This document shows, piece by piece, positions 46,611 through 56,351 of a stretch of DNA of 64,000 nt. The notes beneath the pieces are model-generated. The model worked only from the letters and a program-made list of their open reading frames with translations. It did not search any database and was not told where the DNA came from. The DNA comes from Lolium rigidum (lineage: Eukaryota > Streptophyta > Magnoliopsida > Poales > Poaceae): assembly GCF_022539505.1 (NCBI RefSeq), contig NC_061508.1, positions 345,353,484 to 345,417,483 on the forward strand, read 5' to 3'. How positions within the stretch are numbered: position 1 is the stretch's first letter; each line of letters begins with the position of its first letter. The translations under genes were made by a program, and so were the position numbers.

Positions 46611-47870
46611 CTCCTGCTAGGTCAATGTTGAACATAGGCAACGCATATGTTGGGGACAACATCGGCCGATTGCTAACATCGGCCTCCTCTTTCATTGCAA
46701 TGCTCAATGAGGGTTTACCACCTCTTGGTCCTTTATTACGGCTACGTGACTCGCTCGAGGTATGCTCACCATGCCTTGGACCATAAATCTCTGACGGGAT
46801 CATGGACACTATGTTTGTATCAGCCGATGCCTCTGCATCGGCCCTTGTCTGTTTAGGGCGCCACACTTTCTTTGGCAGGCGCGTCTTCGTCTCTAATGTT
46901 TGCTGAATTTTTACGGCCAGATCGGGCCGTGCTTTTCTCAACGTGTACAGGTACTGTGCCTCGGCTTCCTCCAGGTTTCGTAGCCGCTGCACCCTACGCT
47001 TCTGAGAATGGCTGAGTCCATCGTGGCACCACCTTGGCCGGTGATACCTATCTTCTTCACCATCCGACTCCTCAAAGTCTTCTTCTTGAGATGACTCAGC
47101 CTTGCTTGTTCGGAGGTGGGAGAGGCCCTAGACGCTTGAACACCGAAACCTCGTTTGTCCTCTTCCTTTGCCGTCCGCATTCTCGGGCAATTCTCGATTG
47201 TTGGCAATCGGCTCATTCCCGAGTCCCAAGCAATGTTTAAAGAAAGGACAAGTCCCAATGCCTATCCATGTCATCTGGCTCCCTTGACCTCCCTCTAGCG
47301 TGAAGCTCGTACCCGTTGTTGTTTCGTCATGCCGACGATACCTCCCCGTCCTCAACATCGACCGACGATGTCTCTCATCATCTACGTCGTAGCGCCGACG
47401 TCGGTCATACTCGCTGTTCATATTTGTTAAGGAGATGTGCGGAGAGTGGACGTTGATACCGCACGCTTCTCACCTCCTCTTCGGTTAGGTACCGTCTATC
47501 ATCATCATGGGGCCGGCCGCGTGGATCGGCCTCCTCTTTATCCTTGCCATGGGAGTGGCTGCTCTCTCGCTTTATCTTCGCCATGGCGGCTCACAAGCCC
47601 TGCCATGTTGACACTAAAAGAGAACCCTGGCTCGCACCTTATGGAGTGGCTAAGATCCACCATGTTGATGCCAGGAAACGGACGTGTGTCTCCTTTGACC
47701 CTGATGTCGTGTGAACGGGTCTTCTCAAAGGAGCCGATGAGTTCGGCTTCACAGATGGCCTTCAGCTCATCGTATTTCTTCTTGTGCTCCGCAGGAGATC
47801 CTCGTACTTGATCGGTTCGTCCGCCATCTCGGACGCAGGTGTTGACGTGGATGTTGTCGAAGATGGTCCC
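46576..47870 (-). pseudogene. W gag and protease-region fragments, rearranged
   Basis: Separate minus-strand frames hold recognisable pieces: a gag-like segment HKKKYDELKAICEAELIGSF near 47780-47720; RDD-rich basic sequence with a half zinc knuckle CPFFKHC near 47240; its continuation WDSGMSRLPTIENCP in another frame; and the linker KARPDLAVKIQQTLETKTRL near 46900 leading into the protease/RT part. The usual long gag domain is absent, so an internal deletion has occurred. Confidence 0.6.
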
Positions 47871-47888
47871 ACCGGGCGTGCCGTAATG

Positions 47889-49055
47889 TGTTGCCTCGCC
47901 AAAACTCACCGGCGAGCAAGTGGTTAAGCAACACGAAGAGCCGGGAGGCTCCCAAGGCCGCTTAGTGGACCCCGGCACCTCGCGTCGTCCCGCAAGTTTC
48001 CTCGCACACGTCCCGGCGGTTGCAAGGGCGTGCCACCCGACCTAGACCCGATCGAGAAGGTGTTAGATTGCTTCGATTGTTCCCGCATGGTAGACACGTA
48101 AACATTAAATACGAGCCCTATCGGCTCTCGTGTTGCCCCGTGGATCGGATCAAAGAGCCGATCGCCCCATGGTTCACGCTCGGATTTGCAATGACATGGG
48201 GATCCCGCTTGATCAAAACAAAGCTAAACCAATCTACGACAGCTTAGGGTTTTCACCGCATAACCGGAACGTCCTACGCGTAGTTGGGCCTAGCGGATAC
48301 GAAAGATGATGCAAACTATCCCTAGAAGAGGCCTAAAAACCAACATTACGTTAATTCCCGGAACATCCCTTCTAGGAACGGTAAACAAGCACCTAGCGCA
48401 CTACCGGATCCTCCAACCCCAAAGCATAAGGCCTAATCATGCGGATATTAAACTAATCCTTGCGAACAAGGAGCAACTATAACAGATCGGATCTACTAAG
48501 TATCGAACAAGCAAGATGCTGCCCTTACGCCCGCATAGGCGTAAGGGCAGCTAGGTGTCAAGGGACGGCATTGCTAAGCGTATATGCATAAGAAAAGCAT
48601 CAATGCAAACCCCAAAACACCTAAGATAAGTAGTGCTACTCGCCATCAACAACGCTTCAAAGACGAGTAGCACAAGGTAGACGAATAAACATGTATCGCC
48701 TAGATCGCAAGATGCGATCTAGGCAGCATGATGCTTACCCGGAAGGAAACCCTCGAAGAAGGGGTGGCGATGCGCCCGGTTTGTGTTTGTTGTGAACGAT
48801 GATTGTTGTTTATTTCATAAACCCTAGATACATATTTATAGTCCGGGGGACTTTCTAATTCCAGCGTGCACATAACCGTGCATGGGCCAAACTCTACCTT
48901 TTAACTCTAAACACGATCTAATAAAATCTAGATACATGGGCAATTTAGCCCAAACTCTCGTGCAAGGCCGCTTCAGAGATTCTCCACGCGTATATCCTTC
49001 AAGCCCATCTCGCTTACGGCCTATCTCCTGATATCGCCAAAATCTGGCGATAACA
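47889..49055 (-). repeat. 5' LTR of W
   Basis: 1167 bp, nearly identical to the 3' LTR. Visible differences are a handful of single-base changes and 1-bp indels. Confidence 0.93.
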
Positions 49056-49200
49056 CTACTTGAGGGTAAAACTGAGCATATTGCACTAGCCAGTATTAGC
49101 ACTCAAGGGGAAAACTGAGCACACAAAAAATGCTAGTATAATGCTCGAGGTTATACCTGAGTATATCTAAATTTCCAGGGTTAGACTCGAGGACGCGTGT

Positions 49201-49347
49201 TGCGGTGCGTAAATGAAAGACGTGCAATTGTTGACGCGTAGACGCCGGTCGCGGTGCGAAGTCGAAGACGTGCAATCGTGGACACGTGGCGCATTGCGGA
49301 AGTCCAAGACGTGCGTACGTGCAGCGGTGGACGCGTAGGACGCGGGT
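49201..49347. repeat. Three imperfect tandem repeats upstream of the captured gene
   Basis: Blocks starting at about 49201, 49250 and 49289 share GCGGTGCG/GCATTGCGG, AAAGACGTGCAAT-like and GGACGCGTAG-like words. They sit 25-175 bp upstream of the TATA-like element. Confidence 0.55.
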
Positions 49348-49369
49348 CGCATTAACCACCCCTTGCCTT

Positions 49370-49494
49370 TATAGACGCCTCCTCCCACTATCTCTCGTCA
49401 CTCTCACTCGCCTACGCAACGCCGCCTCTCTCACGTCCCATCATCTTCTCCAAAGCAAAAAACCCTCTCCCTCTCCCTCTCCTCTGCCGGCGAG
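49370..49494 (+). promoter_or_regulatory. TATA-like box and leader of the captured XS-zinc-finger-like gene
   Basis: CCTTTATAGACG at about 49375-49386 is followed by a C/T-rich 110-bp leader ending CCGGCGAGATGG. Spacing and composition suit a plant core promoter. Confidence 0.5.
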
Positions 49495-50661
49495 ATGGAC
49501 AAGGAGAATGCCAATCCCATCGTCCACGGCGCCGTCGGCTCCAAGCGTGACGCCTCCCTCTTCGACGCCGTCCCCTCAACGGACGTCGCCGCCGCCTCCG
49601 CCGGTGCATCGGAGGCTGCTGCCGCCGGTCGCGGCCAGATCCCGCCGGGATGGGACCCCTACGAGCCGGTGCCGTACGTCCCGCCCCCGAACCGCTACGA
49701 CACCTCCATAGAGTACCCATGGAACGAGGTAACTACGGTTTGCTTCCTTTTTTTGTTCCCCATTCCTTTTTGAACCCTATTTGTGCGGGTGTAGATGGAT
49801 CTCGTGGATGGATGAGTATTGGGCTAATATTTGCGCCGATTTTATTCCATTTTGCTTTGATCCCTCCTTGATTTCGTTTAAGATTTGGGGTTCGGCCGTT
49901 CGGTTAATTTATGCAAGTAATAATGGGATCTCGGCTCGGTTAATTTATGAAAGTAATCATAGGATCTCAATCAGTTATTTTATGCACGAATCAAAAGATA
50001 TCAACCGTTTAATTTGCAAATAATCTGGAATGTGTTCAAGTTCAGATCTGAAATCTGTTTCTTTGCCTATGATGAATCGGTGGGCACAGATTTTTACGAG
50101 GAGGGTTCGCCGAACCATTTCGTGTACAAATCTGTTGTGCATGAGCTTTGGTTCGCTTACACCGTCCCCGTAGACATATAATCGTGTCCACTCTAACCGA
50201 GGCTGCCTCTGTTTTTCCTAACTTTGTTATCATGCACGTTTGCAACTCATTCACTAATAAATTCCCGTTTGATATGGATCAGCCTGTCCGGCAGCGACGT
50301 CGGCAGCCGACGATGAGCACCATGACGTCAAGACTCGCCAGGTGCCGCGGAGGCCGCAGGTCGGCCGCACGTCTCCTACCTCGACGTCGCCAAGGGTGTC
50401 TACAGGTGCCCCTTCCGCACTAGGAGGCTCGGCGGCACCGACTTCAACCGCGTCCTCACGCATGCCGAGAACATCGGCCACACCAACCCCAAGGTCGGCG
50501 CGTCGGTGAACCCCAACTCCTTCCGCGCCAAGCACTTGGCGCTCGGCATGCACCTCCGCAAAGCATCCGGCCGGGTGGAGATCTCCGGCGGGCGCATGCC
50601 TCCGCTCAAGCCCAAGGCTCCCAAGGGGAGCAACAAGTGGAGGCAGAGGCGGATGGGGTAG
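49495..50661 (+). pseudogene. Captured XS-type zinc-finger-like gene, two exons, frameshifted
   Basis: Exon 1 (49495-49728, 78 codons) starts MDKENANPIVHGAVGSKRDA and contains PPGWDPYEPVPYVPPPNRYD, ending at an AACGAG|GTAACT donor. Exon 2 lies in about 50283-50661 after a GATCAG acceptor. Its last 88 codons read VYRCPFRTRR, then FNRVLTHAENIGHTNPKVG, FRAKHLALGMHLRKASGRVE and end RRMG-TAG. The Cys/His spacing and the AKHLALGMHL motif match the zf-XS domain of SGS3/IDN2-type RNA-silencing proteins. The second Cys of the usual CPYC is Arg here. The start of exon 2 (DDEHHDVKTRQVPRRP) is in a different frame from its end, and neither phase joins cleanly to exon 1, so the copy is probably dead. Confidence 0.62.
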
Positions 50662-51287
50662 GCGGAGTCCCGGACGTGTGCCGCCGCTGCCTCCTCCATT
50701 TTATTGTTGGGATCCCTTTGTTGTTAGCTAGGGATCCCTCGTTGTTATGTTGTTAGTATGATGGTACTGTACTCGCCGTGAAGAACCTCGAACCCTACTA
50801 TGTTTGGCTGCTCGAATGCAGCTTATTATGTATATTATCTATCCCTATTCTACTATATGACCTTGTGAATTTATCGTACATTCCCCGTAGATTTGCTTCT
50901 AGATTTAACTACATACATATGGACTAGATGGAGTACTAGATTGGGCTCCCTACTAGATTTGCTGCCATATTGGGCAAACAACGAGGGCCAAAAGGCACAA
51001 ATAATAATTGAAGAAAGACAGAAATGCAAGCTTCTCTAGATTTGATACTAATTAGGTGAAAAAGGCAGAGAGAAGGAGGCGTAAAAGGTACCGTTAAAAG
51101 GAAATGCCAATGGCCGAGAGAGACAAAACCCGCATCCTCGCTCACGTGCAACCAAACGCTATCTCGTCCCGTCCCACGCGGTCCCTTTCTACCAGCCCCA
51201 CGCGACGCGGGCCCACACGATGCGGCCCCACATGTCGGCATGGAGCGGTCAACTTAACGGGAATCCCGCCGTCCGAGCTGCCTTCTG
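50662..51287. other. 3' flank of the captured gene inside the Mutator-like element
   Basis: A T-rich 3' untranslated-like stretch to about 50900, then sequence leading to the right terminal repeat. Minus-strand frames at 50936-51241 have no recognised domain. Confidence 0.5.
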
Positions 51288-51387
51288 CGGGTTTCAAACA
51301 AGCACTTGGGGAAAACTGAGGAAAAACTAAGGAGCTGGGGAAAACTGAGCACAACTAAGGAACTGAGGGCACGAAAATAGAAATCCC
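51288..51387 (-). repeat. Right terminal inverted repeat of the Mutator-like element
   Basis: Inverse of 38812-38910. Confidence 0.92.
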
Positions 51388-51427
51388 TTTTCTTTAACGC
51401 CTTTCAGCTAGGCGTAGAAAGTGTGAA

Positions 51428-52333
51428 TCAAGTATTATCAAGAGATGAAGCATCAACATCGTAATTTGTTCTAATAATAGAATCATAAGGTAACTTCATT
51501 CTCTTCATAGGGAAGTGTGCCATACCTTTCTTGAGAAGAAATTGATACTTAATATTCCCTTCCTTCATATCAATGATAGCACCAACAGTTCGAAGAAAAG
51601 GTCTTCCCAAAATAATGGGACAAGATGCATTGCATTCAATATCCAAGACAACAAAATCAACCGGGACAAGGTTATTGTTAACCGTAATGCGAACATTATC
51701 AATTCTCTCCAAAGGTTTCTTTATAGCATGATCAGCAAGATTAACATCCAAATAACAATTTTTCAATGGTGGCAAGTCAAGCATATCATAAATTTTCTTA
51801 GGTATAACAAAATTACTTGCACCAAGATCACATAAAGCATTACAATAAAAATCATTGACCTTCATCTTAATGATGAGCTCCCAACCATCTTCTAACTTCC
51901 TAGGAATAGAAGTTTCAAGTTTTAATTTATCTTCTCTAGCTTTTATGAGAGCATTTGTAATATGTTTTGTAAAGGCCAAATTTATAGCACTAACATTAGG
52001 ACTTCTAGCAAGTTTTTGTAAGAACTTAATAACTTCAGAGATATGACAATCATCAAAATATAAACCATTATGATCTACAGCAATGGGATCATTATCCCCA
52101 ATATTTTGAAAAATTTCAGCAGTTTTATCAGTTCAGATAGCTTTAGCAGCTCAGATAGCTTCGAGCAATTTTGCACGCTTTGCACTAGGAGTAGAAACAT
52201 TGCCAACACCAATTATTTTACCATTGATAGTAGGAGGTTTAGCAACATGTGAAACATCATCATTACTAGTGGTGGTAATAGTCCAAACTTTAGCTACATT
52301 GTTCTGTTTAGCTAGTTTTTCTTTTTTTCCCAC
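51428..52333 (-). pseudogene. Protease-like domain of X, downstream of gag, with frame breaks
   Basis: After gag the frame shifts once. It then reads EKLAKQNNVAKVWTITTTSN and VAKPPTINGKIIGVGNVSTP, two in-frame stops near 52140, and a long open part from 51979. That part is retropepsin-like: FYCNALCDLGASNFVIPKKI carries DLGAS where active proteases have D-[ST]-G-[AS]; then VDFVVLDIECNASCPIILGR and PFLRTVGAIIDMKEG. This arrangement is typical of Athila-type Gypsy gag-pro. No reverse transcriptase follows before the non-coding 3' region, which the Mutator insertion splits just downstream. Confidence 0.75.
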
Positions 52334-52374
52334 CTAGCATGCAATTCAGCCATCAATCTAATATTTTCATTAAT

Positions 52375-53538
52375 TCAAACTTGGATGGTGTTTGCTGTAG
52401 AAAATGACTTAATATATTTATCTTCTTTAGGCATAGCTTTCAATTTTAAAAGTTCAACATCAGAGGAAAGACTATCAACCTTAGAAGCAAGAATATCAAT
52501 TTTACCAAGCTTTTCTTCAACAGATTTGTTAAAAGCTGTTTGTGTACTAATAAATGCTTTAAGCATGGCTTCAAGACCAGGGGGTACACTCCTATTATTG
52601 TTGTAATAATTACCATAAGAATTACCATAACCATTACCATTATTAGAAGGATATGGCCTATAGTTGTTACCAGAATTATTCCTATAAGCATTGTTGTTGA
52701 AATTATTATTGTTAATGAAGTTCACATCAACATGCTCTTCTTGAGCAACCAATGAAGCTAAAGGAACATTATTAGGATCAACATTAGATCTACCATTCAC
52801 AAGCATAGACATAATAGCATCAATCCTATCACTCAAGGAGGAGGTTTCTTCAACAGAATTTACCTTATTACCTTGTGGAGTCCTTTCAGTGTGCCATTCA
52901 GAGTAATTGATCATCATATCATCAATAAGATTTGTCGCCGCGCCTAAGGTGATGGACATAAAAGTACCTCCAGCAGCTGAATCCAATAGGTTCCGCGAAG
53001 AAAAATTCAGTCCTGCATAAAAGGTTTGGATGATCATCCAAGTAGTAAGTCCATGGGTAGGGCAATTCTTTACCAAAGATTTCATTCTTTCCCATGCTTG
53101 AGCAACATGCTCATTATCCAATTGCTTAAAATTTATTATGCTACTTCTCAAAGATATAATTTTAGCAGGAGGATAATATCTACCAATGAAAGCTTCCTTA
53201 CATTTAGTCCATGAATCAATACTATTTTTAGGCAAAGATAGCAACCAATCTTTAGCTCTTCCTCTTAAGGAGAAAGGAAACAATTTCAGTTTTATAATGT
53301 CACCATCTACATCCTTATACTTTTGCATTTCACAAAGTTCAACAAAATTCTTAAGATGGGCAGCAGCATCATCAGAACTAACACCAGAAAATTGCTCTCT
53401 CATAACAATATTTAGTAAAGCAGGTTTAATTTCATAAAATTCTGCTGTAGCAGCAGGTGGAGCAATAGGTGTGCATAAGAAATCATTATTATTTGTGCTA
53501 GTGAAGTCACACAACTTAGTATTCTCAGGAGTACCCAT
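52375..53538 (-). CDS. Gag polyprotein of element X
   Basis: An intact 387-residue frame from the ATG at 53536-53538, about 235 bp downstream of the primer-binding site, the usual place for gag. Residues 55-125 form the retrotransposon gag domain (HLKNFVELCEMQKYKDVDGD, KLFPFSLRGRAKDWLLSLP, CKEAFIGRYYPPAK). Residues 275-325 are Asn/Gly/Tyr-rich and the end is helical (SVEEKLGKIDILASKVDSLS). No CCHC knuckle. Gag would form the virus-like particle. Belongs to the Athila-like Gypsy group by sequence pattern. Confidence 0.85.
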   Translation of the reverse strand: MGTPENTKLCDFTSTNNNDFLCTPIAPPAATAEFYEIKPALLNIVMREQFSGVSSDDAAAHLKNFVELCEMQKYKDVDGDIIKLKLFPFSLRGRAKDWLLSLPKNSIDSWTKCKEAFIGRYYPPAKIISLRSSIINFKQLDNEHVAQAWERMKSLVKNCPTHGLTTWMIIQTFYAGLNFSSRNLLDSAAGGTFMSITLGAATNLIDDMMINYSEWHTERTPQGNKVNSVEETSSLSDRIDAIMSMLVNGRSNVDPNNVPLASLVAQEEHVDVNFINNNNFNNNAYRNNSGNNYRPYPSNNGNGYGNSYGNYYNNNRSVPPGLEAMLKAFISTQTAFNKSVEEKLGKIDILASKVDSLSSDVELLKLKAMPKEDKYIKSFSTANTIQV

Positions 53539-53772
53539 TTTAGCAGTAGTAAATAAAGCAAACTAAATAAAGTAAATGCAAGTAACTAATTTTTTGTGTT
53601 TTTAATATAGAGAACGCAAACAAGACAGTAAATAAAGTAAATCTAGTAACTAATTTTTTTGTGTTTTTGATATAAAGAACAAACAAAGCAGTAAATAAAG
53701 TAAAGTAAAGCAAGACAAAAACAAGGTAAAGAGATTGGATGTGGGAGACTCCCCTTGCAGCGTGTCTTGATC

Positions 53773-53790
53773 TCCCCGGCAACGGCGCCA
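53773..53790 (-). promoter_or_regulatory. tRNA-Asp primer-binding site of X
   Basis: Minus strand TGGCGCCGTTGCCGGGGA, ten bases from the 5' LTR edge at 53801. Confidence 0.9.
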
Positions 53791-53800
53791 GAAAATATCT

Positions 53801-55404
53801 TGCTGGCGTGTAGTTGACACACGTCTGTTGGGAACCCCAAAAGGAAGGTGTGATGCGTACAGCAGCAAATTTTCCCTTAGTAAGAAACCAAGGTTATCGA
53901 ACCAGTAGGAGTCAAGGGCCACATGAAGGTTGTTGGTGACGGAGTGTAGTGCGGCGCAACACCAGGGATTTCGGCGCCAACGTGGAACCTGCACAACACA
54001 ATCACAATACTTTGCCCCAACTTAACAGTGAGGTTGTCAATCTCACCGGCTTGCTGTAAACAAAGGATTAAACGTATGGTGTGGAAAATGATGTTTGTTT
54101 GCGAAGAACAGTAGAGAACAGAGTTTGCAGTAGATTGTATTTCAGATGTAAAAGAATGGACCGGGGTCCACAGTTCACTAGTGGTGTCTCTCCAATAAGA
54201 TAAATAGCATGTTGGGTGAACAAATTACAGTTGGGCAATTGACAAATAGAGAGGGCATAACAATGCACATACATATCACGATGAATACTATGAGATTTAA
54301 TCAGGGAATTACGACAAAGTACATAGACCGCTATCCAGCGTGCATCTATGCCTAAAAAGTCCACCTTCAGGTTAGCATCCGCACCCCTTCCAGTATTAAG
54401 TTGCAAACAACAGACAATTGCATTAAGTATGGTGCGTAATGTAATCAACACAAATATCCTTAGACAAAGCATTGATGTTTTATCCCTAGTGGCAACAAGC
54501 ACATCCACAACCTTAGAACTTTCATCACATCGTCCCGCATTCAATGGAGGCATGAACCCACTATCGAGCATAAATACTCCCTCTTGGAGTTACAAGTATC
54601 AACTTGGTCGAGCCTCTACTAGCAACGGAGAGCATGCAAGAACATAAACAACACATATATGATAGATTGATAATCAACTTGACATAGTATTCCATATTCA
54701 TCGGATCCCAACAAACACAACATGTAGCATTACAAATAGATGATCTTGATCATGATAGGCAGCTCACAAGATCTAACATGATAGCACAATGAGGAGAAGA
54801 CAACCATCTAGCTACTGCTATGGACCCATAGTCCAAGGATGAACTACTCACACATCAGTCCGGGAGGCGATCATGGTGATGAAGAGTCCTCCGGGAGATG
54901 ATTCCCCTCTCCGGCAGGGTGCCGGAGGCGATCTCCTGAATCCCCCGAGATGGGATTGGCGGCGGCGGCGTCTCTGGAACTATTTCCGTATCGTGGCTCT
55001 CGGTAATAGGGTTTTCACGACGGAGAGTTTAAGTAGGCGGAAGGGCAGAGTCGGAGGCGGCGCAGGGGCCCCACACCATAGGCCGGTGCGGGCCCCATGC
55101 TGGCCGCGCCGCCCTATGGTTACGGCCCCTCGTGGCCCCACTTCGTATGCTCTTCGGTCTTCTGGAAGCTCCGTGGAAAAATAAGACCCTGGGCGTTGAT
55201 TTCGTCCAATTCCGAGAATATTTCCTTTGTAGGATTTCTGAAACCAAAAACAGCAGAAAACAGCAACTAGCGCTTCGGCATCTTGTCAATAGGTTAGTGC
55301 CAGAAAATGCATATAAATGATGTAAAGTGTGTATAAAACATGTGAGTATTTTCATAAAAGTAGCATGGAACATAAGAAATTATAGATATGTTTGAGACGT
55401 ATCA
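53801..55404 (-). repeat. 5' LTR of X
   Basis: 1604 bp, matching 28068-29671. The terminal CA/TG are intact. Frames at 54068-54571 and 54873-55373 are LTR sequence, not genes. Confidence 0.92.
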
Positions 55405-55445
55405 CCCAACACTGTCTACAGGAAAAGAAGTGTGCGTAGACATCA
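55405..55445 (+). repeat. 5' LTR of Y, right tail after X
   Basis: CCCAACACTGTCTACAGG through GCGTAGACATCA completes the LTR broken at 28067, and repeats the CCCAA duplication. Confidence 0.92.
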
Positions 55446-55455
55446 AGCTATTTTC

Positions 55456-55473
55456 TGGCGCCGTTGCCGGGGA
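55456..55473 (+). promoter_or_regulatory. tRNA-Asp primer-binding site of Y
   Basis: TGGCGCCGTTGCCGGGGA, ten bases inside the restored 5' LTR. Confidence 0.9.
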
Positions 55474-55619
55474 GGTAAGGTAAAAGATATTCACATCCTC
55501 CGACTACTAAGCTATTTCCTAGCACTGTTGCCGGTGTGTGAGTGCTCGAAGTTATTTCCTTTAGATCCTGCAATTATATCTTTTTGTTTCTTGTTTTTAT
55601 TTTTCACTAGTTAGGCTTA

Positions 55620-56351
55620 ATGGAAAATAACAAAAAAATTACAGATCTTTATGAACTTTATATTGAATTAGGACATGATGTGTTTGAAGAGAGAATTAAA
55701 AAACCCGTGGAACTTTGTTTGCAAAATAGTTGTAGCAATGTTATTAGCATGAACTCTTTGAAGACTATTATTGCTAATGCTATGGAAGAATATAAGCTTG
55801 GGAAAGCTGGTTGTGATATTTTTTGTCCCCCAAGTTTTGAGGAGAAAATTTTCTTTGATGATACTTTGCCTCCCATTTATGATGATTATAATGATAGTGG
55901 TATTTTGGTGCCACCTACTATGGAGGATAAAGTTTATTATGATTATACCATGCCTGCAATTTATGATGATTACAATGATGGTTGTGATAGTTTTACTCCC
56001 ACTATTACTAATAAAATTGATTATGCTTATATGGAGAGTAATGATACTTTTATGCATGTGAATAAGAATGCTTTATGTGATAGTTATATTGTTGAGTTTG
56101 TTCATGATGCTATTGGAAATTATTATGAGAGAGGAAAATATGGTTGTAGAAATTTTCATGGTTCTAAAACACCTCTCTACATGCTGAAAATTTTGAAGTT
56201 ACTCGTGTTTTATCTTCCAATGCTTGTCACTTTGATCTTCATGAATTTATTTGTGTATAAGATTCCTATGCATAGGAAGCGGGTTAGGCTTAAATTTGTT
56301 TCATACTTGCTTGTTGATGCTCTCTTTGCTTCAACTCTCATCTTTATGTGA
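55620..56351 (+). CDS. Element Y ORF, 243 aa, with acidic repeats and a C-terminal hydrophobic segment
   Basis: The frame is open from ATG 55620, in the gag position after the primer site. It starts MENNKKITDLYELYIELGHD. Two acidic repeats follow, PPIYDDYND (84-92) and PAIYDDYND (112-120), each after a PP.(F/M)E(E/D)K motif. A hydrophobic segment at about 188-213 (ILKLLVFYLPMLVTLIFMNL) precedes a basic patch HRKRVRLK and a second hydrophobic tail. There is no gag helix domain, zinc knuckle or catalytic motif that I can name. Possibilities are a specialised non-autonomous gag or a membrane-associated accessory ORF. The reading frame is undamaged, unlike most ORFs here. Codon use is A/T-rich like the rest of Y. 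Confidence 0.6.
   Translation: MENNKKITDLYELYIELGHDVFEERIKKPVELCLQNSCSNVISMNSLKTIIANAMEEYKLGKAGCDIFCPPSFEEKIFFDDTLPPIYDDYNDSGILVPPTMEDKVYYDYTMPAIYDDYNDGCDSFTPTITNKIDYAYMESNDTFMHVNKNALCDSYIVEFVHDAIGNYYERGKYGCRNFHGSKTPLYMLKILKLLVFYLPMLVTLIFMNLFVYKIPMHRKRVRLKFVSYLLVDALFASTLIFM

Larger units (their letters stand above)
41417..49055 (-). mobile_element. Gypsy (Tat-lineage) LTR retrotransposon W, innermost element
   Basis: Target duplication CTACT at 41412-41416 and 49056-49060. LTRs are 41417-42579 (3', 1163 bp) and 47889-49055 (5', 1167 bp), beginning TGTTGCCT and ending GGCGATAACA on the plus strand and nearly identical by eye. Inside, on the minus strand, are degraded gag, then protease/reverse transcriptase, RNase H and integrase with several frameshifts. 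On the plus strand between pol and the 3' LTR lies an acidic ORF. At 7.6 kb it is shorter than full Tat elements; most of gag is missing. Confidence 0.95.
38812..51387. mobile_element. Non-autonomous Mutator-like element (Pack-MULE) with nested Gypsy W
   Basis: A 9-bp target duplication TTTTCTTTA at 38803-38811 and 51388-51396 is diagnostic of Mutator-like elements. The ends are about 100-bp inverted repeats. Both read GGGATTTCTATTTTCGTGC inward, then TTCCTTA, GTGCTCAGTTTTCCCC, AGCTCCTTAGTTTTTCC and CAGTTTTCCCCAAG-like sequence. Minus W it is about 4.9 kb. There is no MURA transposase. It contains a two-exon XS-zinc-finger-like gene (49495-50661), a second frameshifted coding-like segment (39155-39365) and internal repeats. 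Confidence 0.92.
28068..55404 (-). mobile_element. LTR retrotransposon X inserted in Y's 5' LTR
   Basis: Target duplication CCCAA at 28063-28067 and 55405-55409. The LTRs are each 1604 bp: 28068-29671 (3') and 53801-55404 (5'). Both read TGCTGGCGTGTAG at the left and GAGACGTATCA at the right on the plus strand, so the element points left. The primer site is at 53773-53790. Coding content is gag and a protease-like domain only. Its interior is split by Z (left) and by the Mutator-like element (right). Equal LTR lengths and few visible differences suggest a fairly recent insertion. Confidence 0.93.

Noticed and set aside
47860..47889. Primer-binding site of W
   Set aside because: The bases next to the 5' LTR (CGGCACGCCCGGTGGGACC on the minus strand) did not match a tRNA 3' end I could name with confidence.
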